A stretch of 64,000 nt of DNA from Ideonella oryzae (GTDB taxonomy: Bacteria > Pseudomonadota > Gammaproteobacteria > Burkholderiales > Burkholderiaceae_C), in contig NZ_JAMXMC010000009.1 in assembly GCF_024055665.1 (NCBI RefSeq), forward strand, positions 222,852-286,851. Direction: 5' to 3'. Below the pieces are notes generated by a model. It saw only the letters and a list, made by a program, of their open reading frames with translations. It did no database searches and had not been told where the DNA came from. Made by a program: the position numbers and the translations under genes. This document shows, one piece after another, positions 38,854-50,313 of this stretch; position 1 is the first letter of the stretch; each line of letters opens with the position of its first letter.

Positions 38854-40794
38854 ATGGCCCGGCAGTACCCACCCTCATCCGACCTGGCGTCCCAGCCACC
38901 GCCAACGGCGACGCCCCCCAGCCCGCCACCGCGCTCGCTGTGGCGCCTGCGCCTGTGGCGCAAGCAGGTGCGAGCGTTCGCGCTGCTGGCGGTTCTCAGC
39001 ATCCTGGTGTTCGGTGGCATGGAAGTGTTCTTCAGCTACCGCGAGGCCATCCGCAACCTGAGCCTGAACCAGGCCCTGCTGGCGCGCGAGGTCAACGGCG
39101 CGCTGCAGGCCGAGCTGGGCTCCATCGAGCGCCATGTGCGTGCCACGGCCAGCCTGCCCTGGGAGCTGCCGGGCTGGCTGGACGATGGCGACCGCCGCGG
39201 CGAGTTCCAGCGCATCCTGAAGCTGGAGCCGGCGGTGCAGGAACTGACCCATTACGATCCCCACGGCCGGGTGCTGGTGCATGTGTCGCGCAATGCCCTC
39301 TCCGAGGTGCCGGGCACCGAGCCCGCAGAGTTCACCCCGGCCAGCCGGCTGCGCTGGCCCAACGGCCTGCCGCCCGAGCAGGGCAGCATCGAGTACGCCG
39401 ATGGCTACGAGCCCCAGTTGCTGCTGGTGACCCCCGACCCGCGCATGGGCGCGGGGGTGACGGTGGCGCGGGTGAACCTGCGCACCGTGGCCCGCCACCT
39501 GGCCTCGGTGCTGCACAACCCCACGCTGGAGGCCTACGCGGTGGACGCCCGCGGGGTGGTGGTGGTGCACGCCGACACCACACTGATGCTGGCCCAGCCC
39601 ACCGCGCCCCAGTCCACCGAGGAAGCCACGGCGCCGGCCGCCGGGCTCAGCCAGCAGGCCGATGGCACAGCAGGCAACGCGGCGCGCGCGCGCGCCGGAC
39701 TGGACGGCCAGCCCGTGCTGGCCAGCCGCTTTGCCGTGCCCGCGCTGGGCTGGCAGTTGGTGATCGAGCAGCCGCGCAACGTGGCCCTGGCGCCGGTGTA
39801 CAGCACGCTGGTGCGCACCGGCGTCGTGATCCTGCTGGCGGTGGCCGGGGCCATCGTGGCGGCCATGTGGGTGGTCGGCCGGGTCAGCCAACCCATCCGT
39901 GAACTGCACCAGGGGTCTCAGGCGCTGGCCGAGGGTCGACTGGGCACCCGCATCACCATCCAGAGCAACGACGAACTGGAAGACCTGGCCGCCCAGTTCA
40001 ACGTGATGGCGGCCAATCTGCAGGAGCTCTACCGCGACATGTCCGGCAAGATCGCGGAGCGTACCCGCGACCTGGAACTGGCCAACCGCCACAAGTCGGA
40101 GTTCCTGACCAACATGTCCCATGAGCTGCGCACGCCGCTGAACTCCATCATCGGCTTCTCGGACGTGCTGCGCGAGGAGATGTTCGGGCCGCTCAACGAG
40201 CGCCAGCGCGAGTACGCACACGACATCCATGCCTCGGGCGAGCACCTGCTGTCACTCATCAACGACGTGCTCGACCTGTCCAAGATCGAGGCCGGCCACA
40301 TGGAACTGAACCTGTCCACGCTGGAGGTAACGGACCTGGTGCAGCACACCGCCGCGATGATGCGCGAACGCTGCACCCGTGGCGAGCTGACCCTGAAGCT
40401 CATGCTGGACGAGACGCCGGACACCTGGGTGGCCGACGCCCGCCGGGTCAAGCAGATCCTGCTGAACCTGCTGGGCAATGCCGTGAAGTTCACCCCGCAG
40501 GGTGGCACCATCAGCATCCGGGCCGGCACCAACGACAGCGAAGGCCTGTGGCTGGAGGTGTGCGACACCGGGGTGGGCATCGCGCCAGAGCACCAGGCCA
40601 TGGTGTTCGAAGAGTTCCGTCAGGTGGGTGACGACATTCTGCGCAAGAGCGAGGGCACTGGCCTAGGGCTGCCCCTGGTGCGTCGCCTGGTGCGGCTGCA
40701 CGGTGGCGACGTGACCCTGCGCAGCGTGGTGGGCGAAGGCACCACCTTCCGCTTCAACTTGCCGCGCCTGCCCGACGATGAGGAGGGCCGCTGA
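38854..40794 (+). CDS. Sensor histidine kinase with periplasmic domain and HAMP
   Basis: A 646-residue membrane kinase. A proline-rich cytoplasmic head leads to TM1 (about 41-60), a large periplasmic region with Cache-like character, TM2 (about 324-345), HAMP (SQPIRELHQGSQALAEGRLG), and the kinase core. The HisKA box EFLTNMSHELRTPLNSIIG places the phosphorylated histidine near residue 423. The N box is LLGNAVKFTP, with G boxes DTGVGIAPEH and GTGLGLPLV. It has no receiver, so phosphate should pass to one or both receiver proteins encoded next. It probably senses the product of the preceding binding-protein gene. Confidence 0.92.
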   Translation: MARQYPPSSDLASQPPPTATPPSPPPRSLWRLRLWRKQVRAFALLAVLSILVFGGMEVFFSYREAIRNLSLNQALLAREVNGALQAELGSIERHVRATASLPWELPGWLDDGDRRGEFQRILKLEPAVQELTHYDPHGRVLVHVSRNALSEVPGTEPAEFTPASRLRWPNGLPPEQGSIEYADGYEPQLLLVTPDPRMGAGVTVARVNLRTVARHLASVLHNPTLEAYAVDARGVVVVHADTTLMLAQPTAPQSTEEATAPAAGLSQQADGTAGNAARARAGLDGQPVLASRFAVPALGWQLVIEQPRNVALAPVYSTLVRTGVVILLAVAGAIVAAMWVVGRVSQPIRELHQGSQALAEGRLGTRITIQSNDELEDLAAQFNVMAANLQELYRDMSGKIAERTRDLELANRHKSEFLTNMSHELRTPLNSIIGFSDVLREEMFGPLNERQREYAHDIHASGEHLLSLINDVLDLSKIEAGHMELNLSTLEVTDLVQHTAAMMRERCTRGELTLKLMLDETPDTWVADARRVKQILLNLLGNAVKFTPQGGTISIRAGTNDSEGLWLEVCDTGVGIAPEHQAMVFEEFRQVGDDILRKSEGTGLGLPLVRRLVRLHGGDVTLRSVVGEGTTFRFNLPRLPDDEEGR

Positions 40795-40797
40795 GCC

Positions 40798-41220
40798 ATG
40801 AACATCACGCTTCACGTCATCGACGACGACGACCGCAGCCGCAAACTGGCCGCCGATGTGCTGGCCTCACAGGGCTTCGCGGTGCATGCCTCGGGCACGG
40901 CGGCCCAGGCGCAAGAACAACTGCTGGCCCAGGGGGCTGATCTGGTGCTGCTCGACATTCAGCTGCCCGACAGCGACGGCTTTGCGCTGATCGCCTGGAT
41001 CCACGCCCAGCCCAGCCTGGCCGGCGTGCCGGTGGTGGCCCTGACCGCCTCGGTGATGCCTGCCTACCGGGGACGCATCGAGGAATGCGGTTTTGCCGGC
41101 TACATCGCCAAGCCCCTGACCTCGGTGCGCCAGTTCGTCCAGACGGTGTGCGGCCACCTGCCCGAGGCGCTGCAGGCCCAGGTGCCGCCCCACCTCCTCC
41201 CGCCGGCCGCCGCGCGATGA
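40798..41220 (+). CDS. Single-domain response regulator (CheY-like)
   Basis: A 140-residue receiver. Acidic residues in LHVIDDDDRSR, phospho-aspartate in LVLLDIQLPDSDG, the threonine in VVALTASVMP and lysine in GYIAKPLTSV are all present, so phosphorylation should be possible. There is no output domain; it may act as a phosphate sink or relay between the kinase and the receiver-cyclase. Its start is 3 bases after the kinase stop and its TGA overlaps the next ATG. Confidence 0.93.
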   Translation: MNITLHVIDDDDRSRKLAADVLASQGFAVHASGTAAQAQEQLLAQGADLVLLDIQLPDSDGFALIAWIHAQPSLAGVPVVALTASVMPAYRGRIEECGFAGYIAKPLTSVRQFVQTVCGHLPEALQAQVPPHLLPPAAAR

Positions 41221-42335
41221 ACACCGTGCCGCGCATCCTGGTGGTGGACGACCAGGAAAAGAACCGCCGACTGATGGAGGCGCTGCTGGCCTCGCGTGGC
41301 TACGAGGTGCTGCTGGCCGAGGGCGGCGAGCAGGGCCTGGAGATGGCGCTGACACGGGCACCGGACCTGATCCTGCTGGACGTGCTGATGCCCGACCTGG
41401 ACGGCTACAGCGTCTGCGCCCGCCTGCGGCGCGAGGCCGGCATGCAGGCCGTGCCCATCGTCATGGTGACCTCGCTGGATGCCAAGGAAGACCGGGTGCG
41501 CGGGCTGGATGCCGGCGCAGACGACTTCATCACCAAGCCCGTCGTCAAGGAAGAGCTTTGGGCCCGCGTGCGGTCGCTGCTGCGGGTCAAGGTGCTGTAC
41601 GACAAGGCGCAGGCCCAGAAGGAAGAACTGGCCGCCTGGTCACAGACGCTGGAATACCGGGTGGCCGAGAAGGTGATGGAGGTGGAGCACCTGTCCCTGC
41701 TCAAGCGCTTTTTCTCGCCGGCCCTGGCCGAGCGCCTGGTCGCCACCGGCAATGGCGAGATCCTGCGCAGCCACCGGCGCGAGATCACGGTGCTGTTCGC
41801 CGACCTGCGGGGCTTCTCAGCCTATGCCGAACGGGTGGATGCCCAGGCGCTGATGTCGATGCTGCGGGAGTTCCACCGCGCCATGGGCAAGCTGGTGTTC
41901 GAGTACGAAGGCACGCTCGAGCGCTTCACCGGCGATGGCTTCATGGTCTTCTTCAACGACCCCGACCCGCAAGACGACCACAGCCTGCGGGCGGTGAAGC
42001 TGGCCTTGGCCATGCGCGAGGCCGCCTGCCCCCTGCAGGTCCGCTGGCAGGCCCTGGGCGGGCCGGCCGGTCTGGGCATCGGCCTGAGCCGGGGGGAGGC
42101 CACCGTGGGGCCCATCGGCTTCGAAGGCCGGCTGGACTACGCGGCGATCGGCGCCGTGACCAACCGGGCCTCCAGGTTGTGCGCCGCGGCGCTGCCGGGG
42201 GAAATCCTGGCCTGCGACACCACCGCGCGGGCGGTGGCGCCGGACGTTCGGTTCGGTGCCACGCGCTGGCTGGACCTGCGCGGACTGGGCACCGGCCAAG
42301 CCGCACACCCGGTGCTGGAGATGATCGGCGCCTGA
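41217..42335 (+). CDS. Receiver domain fused to class III nucleotidyl cyclase
   Basis: A 372-residue protein. The receiver has DD near the start, phospho-aspartate D55 (LILLDVLMPDLDG) and K in FITKPVVKE. A coiled linker (AQAQKEELAAWSQTLEYRV) joins a class III cyclase domain with metal-binding D196 (VLFADLRGFSAY) and D240 (FTGDGFMVFF), and transition-state residues N316 and R320 (VTNRASRL). The usual purine-selecting lysine is replaced by R236 (GTLERFTGD), and the partner position after Y308 is A309. It should make cAMP or cGMP when phosphorylated. A Crp-type gene converges on it 14 bases downstream. Confidence 0.92.
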   Translation: MNTVPRILVVDDQEKNRRLMEALLASRGYEVLLAEGGEQGLEMALTRAPDLILLDVLMPDLDGYSVCARLRREAGMQAVPIVMVTSLDAKEDRVRGLDAGADDFITKPVVKEELWARVRSLLRVKVLYDKAQAQKEELAAWSQTLEYRVAEKVMEVEHLSLLKRFFSPALAERLVATGNGEILRSHRREITVLFADLRGFSAYAERVDAQALMSMLREFHRAMGKLVFEYEGTLERFTGDGFMVFFNDPDPQDDHSLRAVKLALAMREAACPLQVRWQALGGPAGLGIGLSRGEATVGPIGFEGRLDYAAIGAVTNRASRLCAAALPGEILACDTTARAVAPDVRFGATRWLDLRGLGTGQAAHPVLEMIGA

Positions 42336-42349
42336 GCGGCGCCCCCCCC

Positions 42350-43030
42350 TCACCAGCGGTGGGGCAGGGGCCGCATCAGCCGGATGCGCCCGCGCTGCTG
42401 GACGATGTAGCCGCCCTTTTCCAGGTCCTTCATCAGGCGGCTGACCATCTCGCGCGAGCAGCCGATGCGGTGAGCGATGTCCTGATGGGTCAGCAGGATC
42501 TCCCCCCCCGCCAGATCGCCCTCGCTCTCGGCGGTGAGCAGCAGGCGCAGCCGGCCATAGACATCGTTGAGCGCCAGGCGCTTGGCATTCTGGGTGACGG
42601 AGCGGGCCCGCTGGATCACCATGGCCAGCAGTTCAAAGGCGAACTCCGGCTCCTCGCCGATGAAGCGCAGCAGGGTTTCGCGGGTGAGCACCACGCAGGT
42701 GCTGGGCTCCAGCGTGGCGACACTGGCCGACCGGGCACCGCCGTCCAGACTCATCTCGCCCACGCATTCGCCCGGGCCGTAGCTGCCATAGGTGATCTCT
42801 CGCCCCTGGTCGTCAGCGCCGAAGGCGCGCAGCAGCCCCTGGAGGATCACGTAGAGGGTGTCGCCATGGTCACCCTCCTGGATCAGCAGCGTGCCCTTGG
42901 CGTAGCGACGCAGATCGCCTCGCTCAATCAGCCGCTGAAACAGCGGAGAGAGGCGACGCGCGGCCGGATAGTCGGCCAGCCACCCCGAACCGGGGATGTG
43001 TGCATTCGACATGGGCACAGTTGCAACCAT
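42350..43030 (-). CDS. Crp/Fnr-family transcriptional regulator
   Basis: A 226-residue protein. The cyclic-nucleotide-binding barrel has GECVGEMSLDGGARSASVAT, with E92, R100 and S101 at the phosphate-binding cassette positions that contact cyclic nucleotide in Crp. The C-terminal winged helix has LLTHQDIAHRIGCSREMVSR. There are no cysteines for an Fnr-type cluster in the N-terminal segment. The start is ATG 43030, with ATG 43012 as an alternative. Its position opposite the cyclase gene suggests it reads that cyclase's product, which is inference. Confidence 0.92.
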   Translation of the reverse strand: MVATVPMSNAHIPGSGWLADYPAARRLSPLFQRLIERGDLRRYAKGTLLIQEGDHGDTLYVILQGLLRAFGADDQGREITYGSYGPGECVGEMSLDGGARSASVATLEPSTCVVLTRETLLRFIGEEPEFAFELLAMVIQRARSVTQNAKRLALNDVYGRLRLLLTAESEGDLAGGEILLTHQDIAHRIGCSREMVSRLMKDLEKGGYIVQQRGRIRLMRPLPHRW

Positions 43031-43035
43031 GCCTC

Positions 43036-43041
43036 ATGTTA
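43036..43041 (-). promoter_or_regulatory. Possible -10 box of the Crp-type gene
   Basis: TAACAT on the minus strand lies 5 bases before the ATG at 43030. It matches the -10 consensus at four of six positions, with a palindrome immediately upstream. Confidence 0.25.
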
Positions 43042-43042
43042 G

Positions 43043-43058
43043 CTGGCCAAACGGCCAG
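43043..43058. promoter_or_regulatory. Palindrome upstream of the Crp-type gene
   Basis: CTGGCC and GGCCAG flank AAAC as perfect 6-bp arms. Its place beside the putative -10 fits an operator, for example for autoregulation, but it is not a TGTGA-type Crp site. Confidence 0.35.
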
Positions 43059-43107
43059 GACGCCAGAACAAGACCCCGCCGATCACGTTGCGGGGCCTGA
43101 AAGTGTC

Positions 43108-43881
43108 TCAGTTGTGCACGCCGGCCAGCACGCCGAACAGGGCCCCCATGTCGCCAAAGACCGAGCGGTGATCGACAGAGGAATGACGCAGCGTGCCGAC
43201 CAGCGGCGGCAGCACGGCCACCTGGTGGATCAGGCTGCGGATGCTGTCCGACCCTGTCTTGGCGCGGATGTTGGCGATCTGGGTGCGCACCGTGGAGATG
43301 GCCACGCCATTGGCCTGGGCAATGTCCGAGGGGCTGGCACCGTCGCACAGCGCGATCAGCACCTGCTCTTCCCCCGGCGACAGCTTGTGGGCGCGGGCAA
43401 AGCCTTGCACCGACAGCGCGCCGCAGACCTGGCTCTTGCCCAGCACCAGCAGGGTGGCGGCCGACGAAGCCTCCCCGGGCAGCAGGGGCAGCGGCACCAC
43501 CGAGACGCCAGCACGATGCTCGCCATCGCCCAGCGACAGCAGGCGGCGCAAGCCACGGCGGCTGGCCCCCTGCAGGGCATCCACCAAGGCCGTCTGGTCG
43601 CGCAGATCACGGGCCCGCAACACGCGGCCGTCCAGCATCAGGGGATGCTGACCGTCCAGTTCCATGTGGGCGGCATGGTTGGCATGCATGACATGGCCGT
43701 CCTCGCCAATCATCAGCATGCCGTAGTCGATCTCGTCCAGGGCCAGGGCCATCAGCCGGGCCATCAGGGCGGCACCCGAGCGGCGCTCGGGCCCGCGGTA
43801 GGACATGGCGCGGGTCAGCGCAGGCCAGGGGGCACGGGGGGTGATGGAGGCATTCGACGGGGTGGTGATCTGTTCAAACAC
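43108..43881 (-). CDS. LuxR-type HTH transcriptional regulator
   Basis: A 257-residue protein. The C-terminal HTH reads LSPGEEQVLIALCDGASPSD then IAQANGVAISTVRTQIANIR, the LuxR/GerE pattern with the conserved E and the recognition helix STVRTQ. The N-terminal two thirds, with IDYGMLMIGEDGHVMHANHA, look like a PAS-type sensor. I chose GTG 43881 because AGGAG lies 7 bases before it; ATG 43920 has no RBS. It has no partner kinase adjacent. The upstream gap of about 150 bases is A/T-rich and contains a 7-bp dyad. Confidence 0.82.
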   Translation of the reverse strand: MFEQITTPSNASITPRAPWPALTRAMSYRGPERRSGAALMARLMALALDEIDYGMLMIGEDGHVMHANHAAHMELDGQHPLMLDGRVLRARDLRDQTALVDALQGASRRGLRRLLSLGDGEHRAGVSVVPLPLLPGEASSAATLLVLGKSQVCGALSVQGFARAHKLSPGEEQVLIALCDGASPSDIAQANGVAISTVRTQIANIRAKTGSDSIRSLIHQVAVLPPLVGTLRHSSVDHRSVFGDMGALFGVLAGVHN

Positions 43882-44000
43882 GGCTGTTCTCCTGGTGTTG
43901 GAGCCACTGTGTCCATCCACCTGAGGATGTGCTTGACTCCATGGCCTTCAGCTTAGAGGTCCACCCTGCTAGGACTAAGTTAAGTTTTCGCAGTCCCTTA

Positions 44001-44025
44001 TGTGAAGGAATCACCTTTCTTCACA
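44001..44025. promoter_or_regulatory. TGTGAAG-N11-CTTCACA dyad
   Basis: Perfect 7-bp inverted repeat with an 11-base spacer, 10 bases past the stop of the metallo-hydrolase gene and about 120 bases upstream of the LuxR-type start. It may be a regulator binding site or a terminator stem without a U-tract. Confidence 0.4.
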
Positions 44026-44034
44026 AGCCGGTCC

Positions 44035-44673
44035 TCAAATCCCCCCCAAATAGGGATTGAAACGGCGTTCCCGGCCAAAAGTGCTCTCCGGCCCATGCCC
44101 GGGAATGAACACCGTCTCGTCGCCCATGGGCCACAAGCGCTGGGTGATGCTGGCGATCAGGGTGTCGTAGTCGCCGCCCGGAAAGTCCGTTCGCCCGATC
44201 GAGCCGGCAAACAGCACGTCCCCCACGAAGCAGCGCTGTGCCCCCGCGTGGTGGAACACCACATGGCCCGGCGTGTGGCCGGGGCAGTGGCGCACGGCCA
44301 CCTCGGTGCTCCCCAGGGCCACGGTGTCGCCGTCCTCCAGCCAGCGGGTGGGCAGGAAGGGCTCGGCGGCCGGAAAGCGGAACATGCGGCTCTGCTCGGG
44401 CAGTTGCTCGATCCAGAACAGGTCGCCGCGGTGCGGGCCGATGATGGGCAGATCCAGCCGGCGCGCCATCTCGCCGGTGCCGCCGGCATGGTCGATGTGG
44501 GCATGGGTGAGCCACAGCGCGGTGGGGGTGACGCCCAGGCGCTGCATCTCGGCGATCAGCCGGTCCACCTCGCCGCCCGGATCGATCACGGCCGCCTGCA
44601 TCGTCTCGTCGCACCAGACGATGGAGCAGTTCTGCTGAAAGGGGGTCACGGGGACGGTGAGGTAGCGCAGCAT
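44035..44673 (-). CDS. MBL-fold metallo-hydrolase (glyoxalase II-like)
   Basis: A 212-residue protein with the metal motif THAHIDHAGG (H57, H59, D61, H62), further ligands in HCPGHTPGHVVFHH and GDVLFAGSIGRTDFPGGDY, and the C-terminal FIPGHGPESTFGRERRFNPY. This is the YcbL/glyoxalase II-like subgroup, which hydrolyses thioesters such as S-lactoylglutathione in some bacteria. The substrate is not proven here. ATG 44673 is where homology begins. It lies downstream of the chemoreceptor gene on the same strand. Confidence 0.92.
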   Translation of the reverse strand: MLRYLTVPVTPFQQNCSIVWCDETMQAAVIDPGGEVDRLIAEMQRLGVTPTALWLTHAHIDHAGGTGEMARRLDLPIIGPHRGDLFWIEQLPEQSRMFRFPAAEPFLPTRWLEDGDTVALGSTEVAVRHCPGHTPGHVVFHHAGAQRCFVGDVLFAGSIGRTDFPGGDYDTLIASITQRLWPMGDETVFIPGHGPESTFGRERRFNPYLGGI

Positions 44674-44735
44674 GGGCGGGGCGGGTCTGAACAGCAACGG
44701 CTCCGATTCTGCATCCCGCCCCCCGCCCTGGGAGA

Positions 44736-46208
44736 TCACACAGCCAGGCGGAAGCGCTCCACGGTCTGCACCAACTGTCCTGCCTGTTCACGCACGGATG
44801 CGGCCGCCGTCACCGACTGCTCGGCCATCGCGGCGTTCTGCTGCGTACTCGCGTCCAGCTGTCCCATGGCCTGGTCGATGCGCAGAAGGCTGCCATCCTG
44901 GGCCGACAACTGGCCCGCGACGCCCGAGACCAGGCCGGACACACCGTTGACCGACCCCACGACCTCCTCGATCATCCGGCCGGTCCGCCGCACCTCCGAC
45001 ACCCCGCCCTCGACGGTGCTGACCGTCTCGGCGATGAGCGTCTCGATTTCCTTGGCGGCCTGGGCGCTGCGCTGCGCCAGGCTGCGGACCTCCGCGGCCA
45101 CCACCGCAAAGCCCCGCCCCTGCTCCCCCGCACGCGCGGCCTCCACGGCCGCGTTGAGCGCCAGGATGTTGGTCTGGAAGGAGATGCCGTTGATCACGCC
45201 ATTGATGTCGGCCACCCGGTGCGAGACCGCCAGGATGTCATCCATCCGCGAAGCCACCTGGGCAACGGCGGCCCCGCCCTCGCTGGCCAGGCGGCTGGCC
45301 TGCAAGGCCTGCTCATCGGCGCTGCGCAGCTGCTCGCTCACCTGCCGAACGGATTGGCTCATCCCGGTGACGCCGGAGGCGGTCTCCTGCAAGGTGGCCG
45401 ATTGCCGCTCGGTCCGATCGGACAGGTCTGCGCTGGCCGTGGCCACCTCGGCGATGCTCGTCGCCACCTGCCGGCTGCGGTCGCGCACCTCGCCGACGAG
45501 GGCGGCCAGGCTGGACTTCATCTCATTGATGGCCGCGTTGAGCTGGCCAACCTCGTCAGCCGAATGCGCCAGCGCCGGACCGGCCAGATCGCCGTCGGCA
45601 ATTCTTCTGGCCGTAACCAGTGCCTGCTGCAAGGGTTCAAGCGTGGCGCTGCGGATCAGCAGGAAGACACCGACGATGGCCATGACACCCAGCAGGTTCA
45701 CCACCAGCACGACGTTCTTGGTGAACTCGGCCGCCTGCTGCACCAGCGGGCCGAACGCCTTGGACAGCGCCATCACCGAAGCCACATCGGCCTGCATGCT
45801 CCGCGCCAGCGCGGGGGTGATCACCGGGCTGCTGTCCGAGGCCACCCTGTCCCGCAGCTGTTCATGGATGCGATAGGCCTGCGCGGGCAGATCCAGGACC
45901 TGGCCGAAGCCCATCAGCCGGAACCCCCACTGCTCCACGGGGAAGAGCTCGGCATCGACGCTCCCGGCAATGGTCCGCGCATGGTCCAGCGCGGCCGCCA
46001 CGTCGGCCCGGGACACCTGATGGGCACGGTTTCCCCCCTCGTTGACCCGGTCCAGGGCGCTCTGCACGATGTCGACGTAGTAGAGATGCTCCCGCTCCAT
46101 GTAGTGGAAGTGCGCGGCCTTGCCCAGCAGGCGCACCCCCAGCATCAGCGCCAACGCCACCCACGCCAGGGTGGCCAGACCGATCCAGAATTTCTTGCGC
46201 AGTGTCAC
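44736..46208 (-). CDS. Methyl-accepting chemotaxis protein
   Basis: A 490-residue receptor. TM1 spans about residues 8-28, TM2 about 168-190 (VVLVVNLLGVMAIVGVFLLI), with a helical periplasmic sensor of about 140 residues between. HAMP follows, then the signalling hairpin with the conserved tip EAARAGEQGRGFAVVAAEVR. The C-terminus (VETVERFRLAV) has no NWETF-like pentapeptide, so it probably depends on other receptors for adaptation enzymes. The start is GTG 46208 with AGGAGG 4 bases upstream. No che genes are in the window. Confidence 0.94.
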   Translation of the reverse strand: MTLRKKFWIGLATLAWVALALMLGVRLLGKAAHFHYMEREHLYYVDIVQSALDRVNEGGNRAHQVSRADVAAALDHARTIAGSVDAELFPVEQWGFRLMGFGQVLDLPAQAYRIHEQLRDRVASDSSPVITPALARSMQADVASVMALSKAFGPLVQQAAEFTKNVVLVVNLLGVMAIVGVFLLIRSATLEPLQQALVTARRIADGDLAGPALAHSADEVGQLNAAINEMKSSLAALVGEVRDRSRQVATSIAEVATASADLSDRTERQSATLQETASGVTGMSQSVRQVSEQLRSADEQALQASRLASEGGAAVAQVASRMDDILAVSHRVADINGVINGISFQTNILALNAAVEAARAGEQGRGFAVVAAEVRSLAQRSAQAAKEIETLIAETVSTVEGGVSEVRRTGRMIEEVVGSVNGVSGLVSGVAGQLSAQDGSLLRIDQAMGQLDASTQQNAAMAEQSVTAAASVREQAGQLVQTVERFRLAV

Positions 46209-46417
46209 GATGCCTCCTCACTCGTCCTCATGCAGGACAGTGTTTCGGCGCCCCCCGCAGGCGCTGAAGTGAGGCCCAGGGCCCTGGTGCCAGAATCCGG
46301 CGAGAAGCGGTCTTTTCTGCCAAGACGGTCGGATGGCGACGGCCATTCCGAGAAAACCCCGATCAAGGCCGGAGAGATCGCCCGCACAGTGCGTACTCAG
46401 CTCCCAACTGCCCCACC
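46209..46417. other. Divergent intergenic region, chemoreceptor and acyl-CoA ligase
   Basis: 209 bases that should contain the promoters of both flanking genes. I found no clear -35/-10 pair, terminator or operator. Confidence 0.4.
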
Positions 46418-49439
<3,022 letters not shown>

Positions 49440-50297
49440 GTGCCCGCCAACCTGGACATCGACCTGCTGCGCAGCTGGCTGGCCGTGGCCGACAGCGGCA
49501 CGCTCAGCCGCGCCGCCCAGCAGGTGCACCGCACCCAGTCGGCGCTGAGCCTGCAGATGCAGCGGCTCGAGGCGGTGGTGGGCCAGCCCCTGCTGCTGCG
49601 CACCGGCCGCGGCGTGCGGCTGACCGCGGCGGGCGAACGCCTGCGCGAGCACGCCCAGCGCCTGCTGGCCCTGCACGACCAGGCCCTGGCCGACTTGGCC
49701 GAGGACCCGCTCAGCGGCGTGCTGCGCTTCGGCTGCCCGGACGACTACGCGGTGCGCTTCCTGCCCCCGCTGCTGCGCGGCTTCGCCCACCGCCACCCCC
49801 GGGTGCTGGTGGAGGTGGTGTGCGCCCCCACGCCGCAGCTGCGCCAGGCCCTGGCCCGGCGCGAGCTGGACTTGGCCCTGGTCTCGGTGGCCGAGCCGGC
49901 CACCGCCCGGGGCCTGCTGCGCACCGAGCCGCTGGTGTGGGTGGGCGCCCCGGGCGGCGAGGCCCTGCGGGCCGACCCGCTGCCGCTGGCCCTGTCCGGC
50001 CCCGAGACCCAGGACCACCAGGCGGCGCTGGCCGCGCTGGCCGGGGCCGGCCGGCGCCACCGCCTGGCCTATGCCAGCAGCAGCCTGGCCGGCCTGCTGG
50101 CCGTGGTGCGCTCGGGCCAGGCCATCAGCGTGCTGACCCAGACGGCCGTGCCCGAGGACCTGCTGGTGCTGGGCGATGGCGCGGGCCTGCCGCCGCTGCC
50201 CACGCTGGGCATCGTGCTGGCGCATGACCGGCCACGGCCCTCGCCGGTGGCCCAGGCCTTCGAGGCCCTGGTGCAGGAGCTGCTGCCCAGCGCCTGA
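49440..50297 (+). CDS. dgdR: LysR-family regulator, DgdR-like
   Basis: A 285-residue regulator. The HTH reads LLRSWLAVADSGTLSRAAQQ followed by HRTQSALSLQMQRLEAVVGQ, and LLLRTGRGVRLTAAGERL closes the wing. The effector domain includes GVLRFGCPDDYAVRFLPPLL. I chose GTG 49440 (MPANLDIDLLRSW), where LysR homology begins; the longer frame has no recognisable content. Its divergent position beside dgdA suggests it controls that gene, as DgdR does in Burkholderia cepacia. Confidence 0.88.
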   Translation: MPANLDIDLLRSWLAVADSGTLSRAAQQVHRTQSALSLQMQRLEAVVGQPLLLRTGRGVRLTAAGERLREHAQRLLALHDQALADLAEDPLSGVLRFGCPDDYAVRFLPPLLRGFAHRHPRVLVEVVCAPTPQLRQALARRELDLALVSVAEPATARGLLRTEPLVWVGAPGGEALRADPLPLALSGPETQDHQAALAALAGAGRRHRLAYASSSLAGLLAVVRSGQAISVLTQTAVPEDLLVLGDGAGLPPLPTLGIVLAHDRPRPSPVAQAFEALVQELLPSA

Positions 50298-50313
50298 CAG
50301 GCAAGGCGGTGGC

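Noticed and set aside
44001..44015. Crp-like site TGTGA-N5-TCACC
   Set aside because: The spacer is five bases and not six, and the second half-site is imperfect; the longer 7-bp dyad explains the symmetry better.
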